Shown piece after piece: positions 15,174 through 24,738 of a stretch of 64,000 bases of DNA (its first letter is position 1; each line of letters opens with the position of its first letter). The position numbers were made by a program, and so were the translations under genes. Source of the DNA: Paenibacillus sp. BK033 (GTDB lineage: Bacteria; Bacillota; Bacilli; Paenibacillales; Paenibacillaceae); the NCBI RefSeq assembly GCF_004345425.1, contig NZ_SLVP01000001.1:1302001-1366000 (forward strand), written 5' to 3'. A model generated the notes under the pieces. The model was not told the DNA's origin, searched no databases, and saw only the letters and a list, made by a program, of their open reading frames with translations.

Positions 15174-16736
15174 ATGACAAATGAATTGCAGCAAGTAACG
15201 AAGCTGGCCGACCAATACAATATTATTCCGATCGTACGCTATATGCTTGCGGATACGGAAACACCCATCAGGCTGTTTCAGCATTTTGCGAAGGAGCAGC
15301 ACGCGTTCCTGCTTGAGAGCGTAGAGGGCGGAGTGAAATGGGCGAGATATTCTTTCATCGGGACGGATCCTTTCATGATGCTCTACGGGAAGAACGGCAA
15401 GATGGTACTGGAGCATAACGGTGAGAAGCAAGTGTTCGACGAGAAGCCGATTGAGCTCTTGAAGGCTCAACTTCGCGGCTACCGCAGCCCGTCGCTGCCG
15501 GAGCTCCCGCCGTTTACGGGAGGCGCGATCGGATACTTCGGTTACGATCTGCTTCAATATTACGAGAACCTCCCGGCACACCGCATCGATGACTTGCAAA
15601 TGAACGATTTGCAATTTATGTTCTGCGACCAGGTCATCGCGTTTGATCACTTCAAGCAGCAGCTGCAAATTATCGGGAATGTTCATATCCCTCATGCCGC
15701 CACCAACGCGGACATCGAGAAGGCTTATAACCGTGCGGTAGCCAAGATCGAAGCTACGATCGAACGGGTGCAGCAGCCGATTACGGTTCCGGTAACGTCG
15801 GGTTCGTCGATCCCGGTTGATCCCGAGCTTGGCGATGTAAAGTCCAACCTGACGAAGGAACAGTTTATTTCGAACGTTGAGCAGGCGAAGGAATATATCC
15901 GCGCCGGCGATATTTTCCAAGTCGTCTTGTCTCAGCGCTTCAGCATCGAAACCGAGGTTGATCCGCTTCACGTCTACCGCGTGCTTCGCACGATGAATCC
16001 GTCCCCTTATATGTATTATTTGAAAATGGGTGATGAAGTGATCGTAGGCACTTCGCCAGAAGCGCTTGTAAAGGTTAACGGCGACCGCAAAATCGAGACC
16101 CGTCCGATCGCGGGAACAAGGCCGCGCGGAAAGACGCCGGAGGAAGACAAGGCGCTGGAGGTGGAATTGCTCGCCGACGAGAAGGAACGGGCGGAGCATC
16201 TGATGCTGGTTGACCTTGGGCGCAACGATATCGGCCGCGTATCGGAATTCGGCACGGTACGCTGCGATTCTTATATGGAGATTGAGCGTTACTCGCATGT
16301 CATGCACATCGTATCCAACGTATCCGGCAAGCTTCGCGAGGATAAAGACTTCTTTGATGCCTTCCTGTCCTGTCTGCCGGCCGGCACGGTATCCGGCGCG
16401 CCCAAGCTTCGCGCGATGGAAATTATCGCGGAGCTCGAGAACGAAGCGCGCGGCGCTTACGCGGGGGCAATCGGTTATCTCGGATTCGGCGGCTCGCTGG
16501 ATACGTGCATTACCATCCGGACCATCGTGTTCAAGAACGGCAAAGCTTATGTTCAAAGCGGAGCAGGGATCGTATGGGACTCGGTTCCGGAGAGCGAATA
16601 TATGGAGACGGTCAATAAAGCAAAAGCAAGCCTTAAGGCGATCCGCGCGGCGGAAGCGATTTTTGGCAATCGGAAAAGTTCGGCTGATCAGGCGGTTAAC
16701 GCGGATTACTATGTAACAAGCGGAGAGGTGTTGTAA
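15174..16736 (+). CDS. trpE: Anthranilate synthase component I
   Basis: A 520-residue chorismate-utilising enzyme making anthranilate with the glutaminase subunit. The N-terminal feedback region contains LLESVEGG (about residue 46). The catalytic domain shows GDIFQVVLSQRF, the ETRPIAGTRPRG segment, the CLPAGTVSGAPKLRAMEII signature (about residues 400-418) and GAGIVWDS. It is preceded by AGGAGG. No glutaminase gene (trpG/pabA) is in the operon; as in B. subtilis it is probably encoded with folate genes elsewhere. Expression is expected to fall when TRAP binds tryptophan. Confidence 0.96.
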   Translation: MTNELQQVTKLADQYNIIPIVRYMLADTETPIRLFQHFAKEQHAFLLESVEGGVKWARYSFIGTDPFMMLYGKNGKMVLEHNGEKQVFDEKPIELLKAQLRGYRSPSLPELPPFTGGAIGYFGYDLLQYYENLPAHRIDDLQMNDLQFMFCDQVIAFDHFKQQLQIIGNVHIPHAATNADIEKAYNRAVAKIEATIERVQQPITVPVTSGSSIPVDPELGDVKSNLTKEQFISNVEQAKEYIRAGDIFQVVLSQRFSIETEVDPLHVYRVLRTMNPSPYMYYLKMGDEVIVGTSPEALVKVNGDRKIETRPIAGTRPRGKTPEEDKALEVELLADEKERAEHLMLVDLGRNDIGRVSEFGTVRCDSYMEIERYSHVMHIVSNVSGKLREDKDFFDAFLSCLPAGTVSGAPKLRAMEIIAELENEARGAYAGAIGYLGFGGSLDTCITIRTIVFKNGKAYVQSGAGIVWDSVPESEYMETVNKAKASLKAIRAAEAIFGNRKSSADQAVNADYYVTSGEVL

Positions 16737-16737
16737 A

Positions 16738-17790
16738 ATGAGTTTGGTGACAGAACAGGTAACGATGCAAGGCGCGTTAAACAAGCTGATGAACAGCACC
16801 GATCTGACGCGTGAAGAAGCGCGGTTGGTCATGGACATTATTATGAGCGGCAATGCTACTCCTTCGCAAATTGCGGGCGTTGCGACAGCCCTGCGCATGA
16901 AGGGCGAGACGAAGGACGAGATTACGGGGTTTGCGGAAGCGATGCGCCAGCATTCCAGCCATGTACAGACGAAGCAGGAAGGCCTGCTCGATACTTGCGG
17001 CACGGGCGGCTCCGGCATTCATAAATTCAATATTTCCACGGCTTCCGCCATTATCGCTTCGGCGGCCGGCATTCGCGTAGCGAAGCACGGTAACCGGGCG
17101 ATGTCCGGCAAAGCGGGCAGCGCGGATGTGCTCGAAGCGCTTGGCGTGAATATTACGCTCACCCCGGAGCAAGCCTCCGAATGCCTGAATCAGATCGGCA
17201 TCTGCTTCCTGTTCGCTCAATTGTATCATCCTTCTCTCCGCCATGCGGCTGCGCCGCGCCGCGAGCTGGGCGTCCGCACGATCTTTAATATGCTTGGTCC
17301 ATTAACGAATCCGGCTGGCGCCGACCGTCAGCTGATCGGCTTGTATGACCGTACCAAAACGTCCACGATTGCAGCCGTATTAAACGAGCTGGGCGTGAAA
17401 CGGGCGATGGTTGTCAGCAGCATGGACGGACTGGACGAGATCAGCATCTCGGCGCCAACCCAAATTTCCGAGCTGCGAAACGGCGACGTGGTGACTTATG
17501 AACTGACTCCGGAGGAGCTGGGGCTCTCCCGCTATCCGATTTCCGAAGTAATCGGCGGAGATCCGGAGACGAATGCGGCGTTGATTCGCGCAATCTTCAG
17601 CGGCAAGCAGCGCGGCGCGTACCGCGATATCGTACTCGCTAACGCGGGTGCTTGCATTTACGTAGGCGGCTATGCGGATTCTCTCCGCGAAGGTGTCGAG
17701 CTGGCTGCCCGAATGATTGATTCCGGCATGGCAAATCAACAATTGCAAAAGCTTATTCAAACGACAGGAGAGTTGACTCATGTTTCTTGA
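16738..17790 (+). CDS. trpD: Anthranilate phosphoribosyltransferase
   Basis: A 350-residue enzyme joining anthranilate and PRPP. The PRPP/anthranilate site motifs DTCGTGGSGIHKFNIST (about residues 82-98), VAKHGNRAMSGKAGSADVLEALG and FNMLGPLTNPA are complete. It begins 1 bp after trpE and overlaps trpC by 11 bp, which implies translational coupling in the trpEDCFBA operon. Confidence 0.96.
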   Translation: MSLVTEQVTMQGALNKLMNSTDLTREEARLVMDIIMSGNATPSQIAGVATALRMKGETKDEITGFAEAMRQHSSHVQTKQEGLLDTCGTGGSGIHKFNISTASAIIASAAGIRVAKHGNRAMSGKAGSADVLEALGVNITLTPEQASECLNQIGICFLFAQLYHPSLRHAAAPRRELGVRTIFNMLGPLTNPAGADRQLIGLYDRTKTSTIAAVLNELGVKRAMVVSSMDGLDEISISAPTQISELRNGDVVTYELTPEELGLSRYPISEVIGGDPETNAALIRAIFSGKQRGAYRDIVLANAGACIYVGGYADSLREGVELAARMIDSGMANQQLQKLIQTTGELTHVS

Positions 17791-18577
17791 TAAAATCGTA
17801 GTAACGAAGCGGGAAGAGGTTGCTCGTCTCGCTTCAGGCTTCCAGCTATCCGAGTATGAACGCAAAATCGCTTCGCTTCCCGAATGCCGCGGCTTTGAGC
17901 GCGCGCTGACGGCGGGCCGCAAACGGGATGTCGGCCTGATTGCTGAAGTAAAGAAGGCATCTCCTTCAAAAGGCCTCATTCGTCCGGATTTTCAACCTGC
18001 CGAGCTTGCGGCCGCTTATGAGCGCGCGGGCGCGGATTGCATTTCGGTGCTGACGGACCGCGATTATTTCCAAGGTTCGAATGATTATTTAACCTTGATC
18101 AAAGAAACGGTAGCTAATCCGCTGCTCCGCAAAGATTTTATTATCGATTACCGTCAGGTATACGAGGCTCGTGTTATCGGAGCGGATGCGGTACTATTAA
18201 TAGCAGCAATCCTTACATCCTCCGAGCTGTCGGAGCTGTATGACACGGCAAAATCGCTGGGCATGGACGTTCTTGTGGAGGTCCATGACCGTGAAGAGCT
18301 GGAGCGGGTTCTGGAGCTGGATAAAGCGACTTTGATTGGCGTTAACAATCGTGACCTGAAGTCTTTTGTAACCGATCTTCGAACGACGGAAGCTCTTATC
18401 GATCTTATGCCAAAAGGGGTTACGGTAATAAGCGAAAGCGGCATTGCGGGGCGGAAAGATATGGATTATCTTCAAACCGTCGGTGCGCAAGGCGTCCTGA
18501 TCGGCGAACATTTCATGCGCCAGCCGGATGCCGGACAGGCTGTTATTGACCTGATGGGTCCGGTGACGCGGGCATGA
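17780..18577 (+). CDS. trpC: Indole-3-glycerol phosphate synthase
   Basis: A 265-residue TIM-barrel enzyme closing the indole ring. Signature GLIAEVKKASPSKG lies near residue 52, the phosphate-site NPLLRKDFIID near residue 113, then VNNRDLKSF and ISESGIAGRKD. Monofunctional, with trpF as a separate gene that it overlaps by ATGA. Confidence 0.96.
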   Translation: MFLDKIVVTKREEVARLASGFQLSEYERKIASLPECRGFERALTAGRKRDVGLIAEVKKASPSKGLIRPDFQPAELAAAYERAGADCISVLTDRDYFQGSNDYLTLIKETVANPLLRKDFIIDYRQVYEARVIGADAVLLIAAILTSSELSELYDTAKSLGMDVLVEVHDREELERVLELDKATLIGVNNRDLKSFVTDLRTTEALIDLMPKGVTVISESGIAGRKDMDYLQTVGAQGVLIGEHFMRQPDAGQAVIDLMGPVTRA

Positions 18578-19236
18578 CGGCGTCGCCAAGAATCAAGATT
18601 TGCGGATTGAGGGATGACGCTACCATTGCGGAGATGAACGGACTTCCTTTTCATGAGATCGGCTTCGTGTTTGCGCCAAGCAAACGCCAGGTCGATGCGG
18701 AAACGGCTGCAGCGCTAATCCAGACTGCCAAGCAGCTTCGAGCGGCTGAGGGTGAAGCCCCCCAAACGGTTGGCGTTTTCGTTAATCCGGATATTGAGGA
18801 GCTGACGGCAATCGTGGCGAAAGCGCCTCTTGATGTCGTTCAGCTGCACGGGCGGGAAACTCCGGAATTTTGCCGATTAGTTAAGAGCCGCTTGGGTAAG
18901 AAGGTATGGAAAGTACTCTCAATCGGAACAGAGGGCGGGGATGCTCTGGAGCGGGTATCCGCCTATAAGGGAGCCGTAGACGCTATTCTAATCGATACAG
19001 CCGGCGGCGGTACGGGTCAAACCTTCGATTGGCAGCTCATAACGGACTACCAGAACGCGGCAGGAGCCATTGAAGTTCCTTTATACGTAGCCGGAGGACT
19101 TCATCCCGGCAATGTGGGAGAGCTTCTGGCAGGCAACCCGGTTGACGGTATTGACGTATCGAGCGGGGTTGAGACGGACGGCCGCAAGGACATCGAGAAG
19201 ATTAGACTATTCGTTAGAAAGGTGATAGAACGATGA
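18574..19236 (+). CDS. trpF: Phosphoribosylanthranilate isomerase
   Basis: A 220-residue TIM-barrel isomerase. The catalytic cysteine is in [11 protein letters not shown] (residues 8-18), the catalytic aspartate in [15 protein letters not shown] (about residues 132-146); VQLHGRE and [11 protein letters not shown] are also present. It overlaps both trpC and trpB by ATGA. Confidence 0.95.
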   Translation: MTASPRIKICGLRDDATIAEMNGLPFHEIGFVFAPSKRQVDAETAAALIQTAKQLRAAEGEAPQTVGVFVNPDIEELTAIVAKAPLDVVQLHGRETPEFCRLVKSRLGKKVWKVLSIGTEGGDALERVSAYKGAVDAILIDTAGGGTGQTFDWQLITDYQNAAGAIEVPLYVAGGLHPGNVGELLAGNPVDGIDVSSGVETDGRKDIEKIRLFVRKVIER

Positions 19237-20429
19237 ACCAAGTACCAGACGAGAACGGGCGCTTTGGCAAATTCGGCGGCCGGTATGTACCGGAGACGCT
19301 GATGAACGCTTTGCTGGAGCTGGAAGAAGCCTATAAGCATTATTCGCAGGACGAATCCTTCAAGCAGGAGGTTCATGATCTTCTGCACAAATATTCGGGA
19401 CGCCCAACGCCGCTTTATTATGCGGAACGTTTAAGCCAGCAGCTTGGCGGCGCAAAGATCTACCTGAAACGCGAAGATTTGAACCATACCGGCGCTCACA
19501 AAATCAACAATACGATCGGGCAGGCGGTGCTTGCCAAACGCATGGGCAAAACCAAAGTGATCGCCGAAACCGGCGCTGGCCAGCACGGCGTTGCATCGGC
19601 TACCGTTGCCGCTTTGCTTGGACTGGAATGCAAAGTATTCATGGGCGAGGAAGACATGAAGCGCCAGCAGCTTAACGTATTCCGCATGCAGCTGCTAGGA
19701 GCGGAGGTTGTTCCCGTTATGTCAGGCACCCGCACGCTGAAGGATGCCTGCAACGAGACGCTCCGCTACTGGGTCAGCCATGTAGACGATACGTTCTATA
19801 TTCTGGGTTCGGCAACAGGCCCGCATCCATACCCCATGATGGTTCGCGACTTCCAGCGTATTATCGGGGACGAATCCCGCAAGCAAATCGTCGAAGCGGA
19901 AGAACGTCTTCCGGACTATGTGGTTGCCGCAGTTGGCGGCGGCAGCAATGCTATCGGTATTTTCTATCCGTTTATTAAAGACGAATCCGTCCGTCTTGTT
20001 GGGGTTGAAGCAGCGGGACGCGGTATTGATACCGAAGAGCATGCCGCTACGATGACCATGGGAAGCCACGGCGTATTCCAGGGCTCCATGAGCTACTTGC
20101 TGCAGGATAAATACGGCCAGGTTCAGCCTGCGCATTCGATCTCTGCAGGGCTCGATTATCCGGGTATCGGACCGGAGCATGCTTATTTGAAAGATTCCGG
20201 CCGCGCGGAATACTTCCCGATTACCGATGCCGAAGCGCTTGACGCGCTCCAGCTGCTGTCCCGTGCGGAAGGAATCATTCCGGCATTGGAGTCCGCCCAC
20301 GCGATTGCGCAGACGATTAAGCTGGCGCCAACCCTTGATAAAGACAAAATTGTCGTCGTCAGCCTGTCGGGACGCGGCGATAAAGACGTGGAAGCGATCA
20401 TGGGTTACCTGGGAGGTGCAGAGGCATGA
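19233..20429 (+). CDS. trpB: Tryptophan synthase beta chain
   Basis: A 398-residue PLP enzyme that condenses indole with serine. The PLP lysine is in [15 protein letters not shown] (about residue 88), the phosphate loop is GGGSNAIG near residue 232, and [16 protein letters not shown] opens the protein as in canonical TrpB1. It overlaps trpA by ATGA, fitting the alpha2beta2 complex. Confidence 0.97.
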   Translation: MNQVPDENGRFGKFGGRYVPETLMNALLELEEAYKHYSQDESFKQEVHDLLHKYSGRPTPLYYAERLSQQLGGAKIYLKREDLNHTGAHKINNTIGQAVLAKRMGKTKVIAETGAGQHGVASATVAALLGLECKVFMGEEDMKRQQLNVFRMQLLGAEVVPVMSGTRTLKDACNETLRYWVSHVDDTFYILGSATGPHPYPMMVRDFQRIIGDESRKQIVEAEERLPDYVVAAVGGGSNAIGIFYPFIKDESVRLVGVEAAGRGIDTEEHAATMTMGSHGVFQGSMSYLLQDKYGQVQPAHSISAGLDYPGIGPEHAYLKDSGRAEYFPITDAEALDALQLLSRAEGIIPALESAHAIAQTIKLAPTLDKDKIVVVSLSGRGDKDVEAIMGYLGGAEA

Positions 20430-21232
20430 ATTTGATTGATGCTGCTTTCGCCAAATTGAAGCAAGAAGGACAAACGGCACTTATTCCGTTTCTGACGATC
20501 GGGGATCCGGATATCCCTACCTCAATCGCCATTATTAAAGAGCTTGAACAAGCAGGCGCGGATCTCGTGGAGCTTGGCGTCCCTTATTCCGATCCGCTTG
20601 CGGACGGTCCCGTTATTCAACGGGCATCCGAACGCGCGCTTAAGAATCATATTTCCATTCTGGATTGCATCGAGACCGCTGCTGGGGCCCGTGAAGCAGG
20701 CGTCAAGCTGCCGTTTATATTGTTTACTTATTTCAATCCGGTGCTGCAATTCGGCCTGGAGGCTTTTATGAATCTTGTCGTGGAGAAGGGCATCAGCGGT
20801 CTTATTATTCCGGATCTTCCGATTGAAGAGGATGAGGAAGTACGCACGCTGGCCGAAGCGAAGGGCGTACACCTTATTCCGCTGGTAGCCCCAACCTCCA
20901 AGGACCGCGTTGTCCGCATTTCCAAAAAAGCACGCGGCTTTGTCTATTGCGTATCCTCGCTTGGCGTAACGGGAGTCCGTGCCGAATTCCATAGCGGAAT
21001 TGACGACTTCCTCGCTACGGTTCGCGAAGCTACGGATCTCCCTATTGCCGTGGGCTTCGGTATTTCCAGCCGTGAGCAGGTGGAGCGCTTCGAGAAATCC
21101 TGCGACGGCGTAGTCGTAGGCAGCGCGATTGTGCGCAAAATCGAAGAAACGCTTCCTTTATTGGGCGATTCTTCAAAGCGGGAAGAGGGACTTGCCGAAA
21201 TCCGCCGTTTTGTTGCCGGGTTGAAGGGCTAA
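20426..21232 (+). CDS. trpA: Tryptophan synthase alpha chain
   Basis: A 268-residue TIM barrel that releases indole from indoleglycerol phosphate and channels it to TrpB. Catalytic Glu and Asp sit in [19 protein letters not shown] (about residues 47-65); [10 protein letters not shown] and [11 protein letters not shown] complete the phosphate site. It is the last gene before a strong terminator. Confidence 0.96.
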   Translation: MNLIDAAFAKLKQEGQTALIPFLTIGDPDIPTSIAIIKELEQAGADLVELGVPYSDPLADGPVIQRASERALKNHISILDCIETAAGAREAGVKLPFILFTYFNPVLQFGLEAFMNLVVEKGISGLIIPDLPIEEDEEVRTLAEAKGVHLIPLVAPTSKDRVVRISKKARGFVYCVSSLGVTGVRAEFHSGIDDFLATVREATDLPIAVGFGISSREQVERFEKSCDGVVVGSAIVRKIEETLPLLGDSSKREEGLAEIRRFVAGLKG

Positions 21233-21236
21233 AACG

Positions 21237-21270
21237 AAAGGACAGAGCTTGCGTGCTCTGTCCTTTTTTT
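21237..21270 (+). terminator. Terminator of the trp operon
   Basis: AAAGGACAGAGC (21237-21248) pairs over 12 bp with GCTCTGTCCTTT (21255-21266), followed by Ts to 21270. hisC-tyrA are therefore separated from TRAP control of trp. Confidence 0.93.
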
Positions 21271-21362
21271 ATTTCCAGGCTTGTATGCCCCTGCCAAAGG
21301 ATGGCAGATATTTTGGCCAAGTGTGCTCCAATTCCTATTTTAAAAGACGACTCTTTAAAACC

Positions 21363-21391
21363 TTGACAAGATGTGAGACAATAGAAAACAT
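21363..21391 (+). promoter_or_regulatory. Possible promoter of hisC-tyrA
   Basis: A perfect TTGACA at 21363-21368 is followed at 17 bp by a poor -10 match (AAACAT). Given the strong terminator upstream, a promoter is needed in this gap, but the -10 element is uncertain. Confidence 0.4.
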
Positions 21392-21434
21392 GCGGTTAGC
21401 CAATTAGGCCAATATGACAAAGAGGTGAACGGCG

Positions 21435-22532
21435 ATGCAGCCAAAAAGCAATATCGTGCATCTCCCTGTTTATCAGCCGGGAAAACCGGTTGAAGACGTT
21501 AAGAGAGAGCTAGGATTAGACGAGGTTATCAAGCTTGCTTCCAACGAGAACCCATTTGGTTATTCGGAACAGGCGAAAGCAGCTATCATAAATGAATTAG
21601 GTCAAATTGCCACCTATCCGGACGGCGCCAGCTTTGAGCTTACTGCAGCAGTAGCGGAAAAATACGGGGTAGAAGCCAATCAGATTATTTTTGGAACAGG
21701 CTCAAGCGACATCATCCTTATGCTCGCGAGAACCTATCTTGCCCCTGGCGACGAAACGGTTATGGCCGACGAAACGTTCTCCCAATACAAGCATAACGCG
21801 GAAATCGAAAATGCACGCATTATCGAAGTTCCATTGAAGGACGGCAAACACGATCTTCCGGCGATGCTCGCCAAGATTACGGATCGTACTAAGCTGGTTT
21901 GGGTATGCAATCCGAATAATCCGACGGGCACAATCGTCGCGGAAGAAGAGCTTACCTCTTTCCTCGATCAAGTTCCTAAGGATGTTCTGGTCGTATTGGA
22001 TGAAGCGTATTGCGAATTTGTGGACGAGCCTGGTTTCCCGGACGGCATTAAGCTGCTGAAAAAATACCGGAACCTGATCGTGCTTCGCACCTTCTCGAAA
22101 ATTTACGGACTGGCATCGCTTCGCATCGGTTACGGAATCGGACACGCGGATGTCATTCAATATATGAATCAAATCCGTGAGCCGTTTAATACGACTCGCC
22201 TCGGGCAAGCGGCGGCAAAAGCATCGCTTGCCGACGATGATTTTATAGCGTTCTGCCGCCAGCAGAACCGTGCGGGGATTGACTACCTGTGCAGCCATTT
22301 CGACCGGCTTGGTTTGAGTTACTTCCCAGCGCACGGCAACTTCGTTATGGTGGACACGAAGCTTCCTTCCGCCGACGTATTCCAGTCGCTGCTTCGCAAA
22401 GGAGTTATTGTGAGACCGCGCTGGACGTACTATCCGACACACATCCGAGTCTCGGTAGGCACTCCGGAGCAAAACGAAAAGTTCATCGCTGCTCTTGAGC
22501 TGGTCCTGCAGGAAGCGGCGGTGCGCGGATAG
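21435..22532 (+). CDS. hisC: Histidinol-phosphate aminotransferase
   Basis: A 365-residue class I/II PLP aminotransferase. The PLP lysine lies in RTFSKIYGLASLRIGYG (about residue 222); NPNNPTGTIV and the substrate-binding SNENPFGYS near residue 38 match HisC. In B. subtilis the same enzyme also serves the last transamination of tyrosine and phenylalanine, which fits its place between trpA and tyrA. Preceded by AGAGGTGA; four bases separate it from tyrA. Confidence 0.94.
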   Translation: MQPKSNIVHLPVYQPGKPVEDVKRELGLDEVIKLASNENPFGYSEQAKAAIINELGQIATYPDGASFELTAAVAEKYGVEANQIIFGTGSSDIILMLARTYLAPGDETVMADETFSQYKHNAEIENARIIEVPLKDGKHDLPAMLAKITDRTKLVWVCNPNNPTGTIVAEEELTSFLDQVPKDVLVVLDEAYCEFVDEPGFPDGIKLLKKYRNLIVLRTFSKIYGLASLRIGYGIGHADVIQYMNQIREPFNTTRLGQAAAKASLADDDFIAFCRQQNRAGIDYLCSHFDRLGLSYFPAHGNFVMVDTKLPSADVFQSLLRKGVIVRPRWTYYPTHIRVSVGTPEQNEKFIAALELVLQEAAVRG

Positions 22533-22536
22533 CCTT

Positions 22537-23628
22537 ATGACGAAGATCGCGATATTTGGGGTAGGATTGATTGGCGGTTCTTTGGCGCTTTGCTTCAAAG
22601 GCAAGCCGGAGCTTACCGTTGTGGGCTACTCGAACCGTCAGTCCTCCGTTGAAAAATACTTGAAGCGGGGAGTTGTCGATTACGCGACAACTTCCTTGCG
22701 GGAAGCAGCCGAAGGCGCCGACTTCATATTCCTGTGCGTGCCTGTCGGCAAGCTGGAGGAATACGTAACGGAGCTCGGGAAGCTTGACTTGAAGCCAGGC
22801 TGCATCGTTACGGATGTAGGCAGCACCAAAGCTTCGGTGGCCGAGTGCGGCAGAAGATTGGAGCGGAATGGCGTATCGTTTATCGGCGGTCATCCCATGG
22901 CCGGTTCCGAACGCTCGGGAGTTGAAGCGGCCTCCACGAATCTGTTCGAGAACGCCTTCTACGTGTTAACGCCGGAAGAGACGACCCCGCCGGAAGCGTT
23001 GGAACGGCTTAAAAATCTTCTGGTTCATACAAGAGCGCATCTTGTCAGCGTTGACGCGAATTCGCATGACGAGATTGTGGGCGCAATCAGCCACCTGCCG
23101 CATATGATTGCGGTAGCTCTCGTTAATCAGGTCCGCGGTTACAATGAGAATAACGGCTTGTACGAATTGCTGGCTGCCGGCGGCTTCCGGGATATTACCC
23201 GGATCGCGGCCAGCGATCCGATCGTCTGGCGAGATATTCTGATCAACAACCGCGAGGTGCTGCTGAAGCTCCTGAAGGATTGGAATGCGGAAGTGGAGAA
23301 GTTTGCCGCGATGCTGGAATCGTTGAACGGCGACGCGATTGAGGAAGCTTTCGAGACGGCCGGGGAATTCCGCAGCAAGCTTCCGGAGCGCCGCAAAGGC
23401 ATGATTCACTCCTTATACGATTGTTATGTGGATGTACCCGATCATCCCGGCATTATCGGCAATATTGCCAGCGAGCTGGGCAGTGCCCGGATAAATCTTA
23501 GCAACATCAATATTATCGAGAGCAGGGAAGATGTTCCCGGCGTTCTTCGTTTATCGTTCCGGACCCAAGAAGATCTGGATCAAGCGATGGAGCTGCTCGG
23601 CAAAACCGGATATACCGTCCGCCAATAA
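22537..23628 (+). CDS. tyrA: Prephenate dehydrogenase with C-terminal ACT domain
   Basis: A 363-residue NAD-dependent enzyme making 4-hydroxyphenylpyruvate for tyrosine. The dinucleotide-binding motif IFGVGLIGGSLAL opens the protein, followed by the prephenate-site GGHPMAGSERSGVEAA near residue 112 and SHLPHMIA. An ACT regulatory domain occupies about residues 295-363 (DVPDHPGIIGNIASELG), as in B. subtilis. The start at 22537 is right after the hisC stop and begins with the Rossmann strand; an earlier ATG lies inside hisC. aroA (EPSP synthase), next in B. subtilis, is absent here. Confidence 0.94.
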   Translation: MTKIAIFGVGLIGGSLALCFKGKPELTVVGYSNRQSSVEKYLKRGVVDYATTSLREAAEGADFIFLCVPVGKLEEYVTELGKLDLKPGCIVTDVGSTKASVAECGRRLERNGVSFIGGHPMAGSERSGVEAASTNLFENAFYVLTPEETTPPEALERLKNLLVHTRAHLVSVDANSHDEIVGAISHLPHMIAVALVNQVRGYNENNGLYELLAAGGFRDITRIAASDPIVWRDILINNREVLLKLLKDWNAEVEKFAAMLESLNGDAIEEAFETAGEFRSKLPERRKGMIHSLYDCYVDVPDHPGIIGNIASELGSARINLSNINIIESREDVPGVLRLSFRTQEDLDQAMELLGKTGYTVRQ

Positions 23629-23649
23629 AACCTCGAAAGAGGTTTTTTT
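23627..23649 (+). terminator. Terminator after tyrA
   Basis: AAAACCTC, a GAAA tetraloop and GAGGTTTT, followed by more Ts; it begins at the tyrA stop codon. Confidence 0.9.
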
Positions 23650-23708
23650 GCTTTCCAAGGCTTTCTTTCCCGATGGCAAAAAAAGTTTAAGCGTTTTCAA
23701 AAAAACCG

Positions 23709-23737
23709 TTGACATTGTGGAAGCGTATACATATAAT
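23709..23737 (+). promoter_or_regulatory. Perfect consensus sigma-A promoter in the tyrA-sigma gap
   Basis: TTGACA (23709-23714) and TATAAT (23732-23737) with exactly 17 bp between them, both hexamers perfect. No gene start with a ribosome binding site follows before a terminator at 23800-23824. Confidence 0.85.
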
Positions 23738-23743
23738 AAAAGT

Positions 23744-23824
23744 ACAGTATGGTTTCTCTCCACTCCTATCCAAAACTATAGCGTTCAATATGAATGCTGC
23801 CACTCTTCGGAGTGGTTTTTTTTT
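23744..23824 (+). ncRNA. Candidate small RNA of about 80 nt
   Basis: The transcript predicted from the consensus promoter would start near 23744 and end at an intrinsic terminator formed by CCACTC (23800-23805), a UUCG tetraloop and GAGTGG (23810-23815) with nine Ts. No ribosome binding site and no credible reading frame lie inside. CCACTCC at 23760-23766 is also complementary to GGAGTGG of the terminator, so an alternative fold exists. The gap as a whole (23629-24141) also holds an extended -10 candidate (TGTTACAAT near 23925) and no gene. Small RNA status is inferred from architecture; an attenuated leader of the downstream sigma gene is the alternative. Confidence 0.55.
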
Positions 23825-24141
23825 GTTCTTTTTTAGTGGACATGCCTAACTGGCTAATTCCGACAAAATCCCGCAAGCCGGAAATTAGAGTTTACTTATT
23901 TTTTGAGACTAATGCGAATTGGTGTGTTACAATACGGAAGGATAATGGGTATTGTTAAAATATGGATTAAAATCCTTTTTGTCGAAACAGGAAGGAATTT
24001 GGCTATTGCGAATCGAATTACATACATCGTATTTATTGAAATTTTTTATGATAATGACCGCAACTTTTCGCTTCCGGTTCGGTACAATGATACATAATCG
24101 AACTGGGAAGAAGAATTCGCAGGTGAGGAGGTTCGCCTGTC

Positions 24142-24738
24142 ATGACTGATTCCCAATTAATACGTGAGATTAAGGACGGAAACATCGAGCTTTATTCGGA
24201 GCTGATGCGCCGTTACCAACGCAAGATACTAGCATTTATCTATCATATGTTGAAAAGTGCCAAGCTGGAGCTGCTCGCTGAGGATTTGTGCTCCGAAACG
24301 TTTTATAAAGCATACCGCAGCCTCCATTCCTTCCGCGAAGTGGATGCTTCTTTTTCGACGTGGCTGTATACGATTGCACGAAATACTGTGCTTAGCGAAC
24401 TTCGCAAACAGAAGTCGGCTCACGTCCCGCTTGACGAGTCGAATGTGATGCCGGCTGCACCGCCTGATCAAGTGCCAGAGCAGCATGTGCTGCGCAACGA
24501 ACGGATGGCGATGGTTCGCGAGGCGATTAACAATTTACCTGAGAAACAACGCTCAGCACTCATTCTGCGGGAATATGACCAGTTGGACTACCAGGAGATC
24601 GCCAATATTCTGGGTCAAACGGTCAGCTCCGTGAAATCGTTGTTATTCCGGGCACGAGCCAGCGTAAAGTCGCAGCTTGAGCCTTACTTTGGCGAGACGC
24701 CGATGATGGAAGAATACGAAGGGATGAACACACGATGA
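24142..24738 (+). CDS. ECF-family RNA polymerase sigma factor
   Basis: A 198-residue sigma-70 family protein with only regions 2 and 4. Region 2 spans about residues 20-90, with LAEDLCSETFYKAYRSLHSF (2.1-2.2) and FSTWLYTIARNTVLSELRKQ (2.3-2.4); region 4, about residues 128-182, has LPEKQRSALILREYDQLDY and the helix-turn-helix IANILGQTVSSVKSLLFRAR. It is preceded by GAGGAGG. Its stop overlaps the next gene, a membrane protein with a zinc-binding anti-sigma motif, the standard ECF arrangement. Upstream, CAAC at 24061 and GGTA at 24081 with a 16-nt spacer could be an autoregulated ECF promoter; this is weak. Resembles SigW/SigX-type factors, regulon unknown. Confidence 0.9.
   Translation: MTDSQLIREIKDGNIELYSELMRRYQRKILAFIYHMLKSAKLELLAEDLCSETFYKAYRSLHSFREVDASFSTWLYTIARNTVLSELRKQKSAHVPLDESNVMPAAPPDQVPEQHVLRNERMAMVREAINNLPEKQRSALILREYDQLDYQEIANILGQTVSSVKSLLFRARASVKSQLEPYFGETPMMEEYEGMNTR

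Noticed and set aside
15126..17018. 630-codon open frame on the minus strand opposite trpE and trpD
   Set aside because: It is antisense to two unmistakable trp genes, has no ribosome binding site and an arginine/aspartate-rich composition typical of a shadow frame in this codon usage.
23903..24149. Two overlapping frames of 64-65 codons upstream of the ECF sigma gene
   Set aside because: AT-rich, without ribosome binding sites, and overlapping promoter-like sequence; probably chance.
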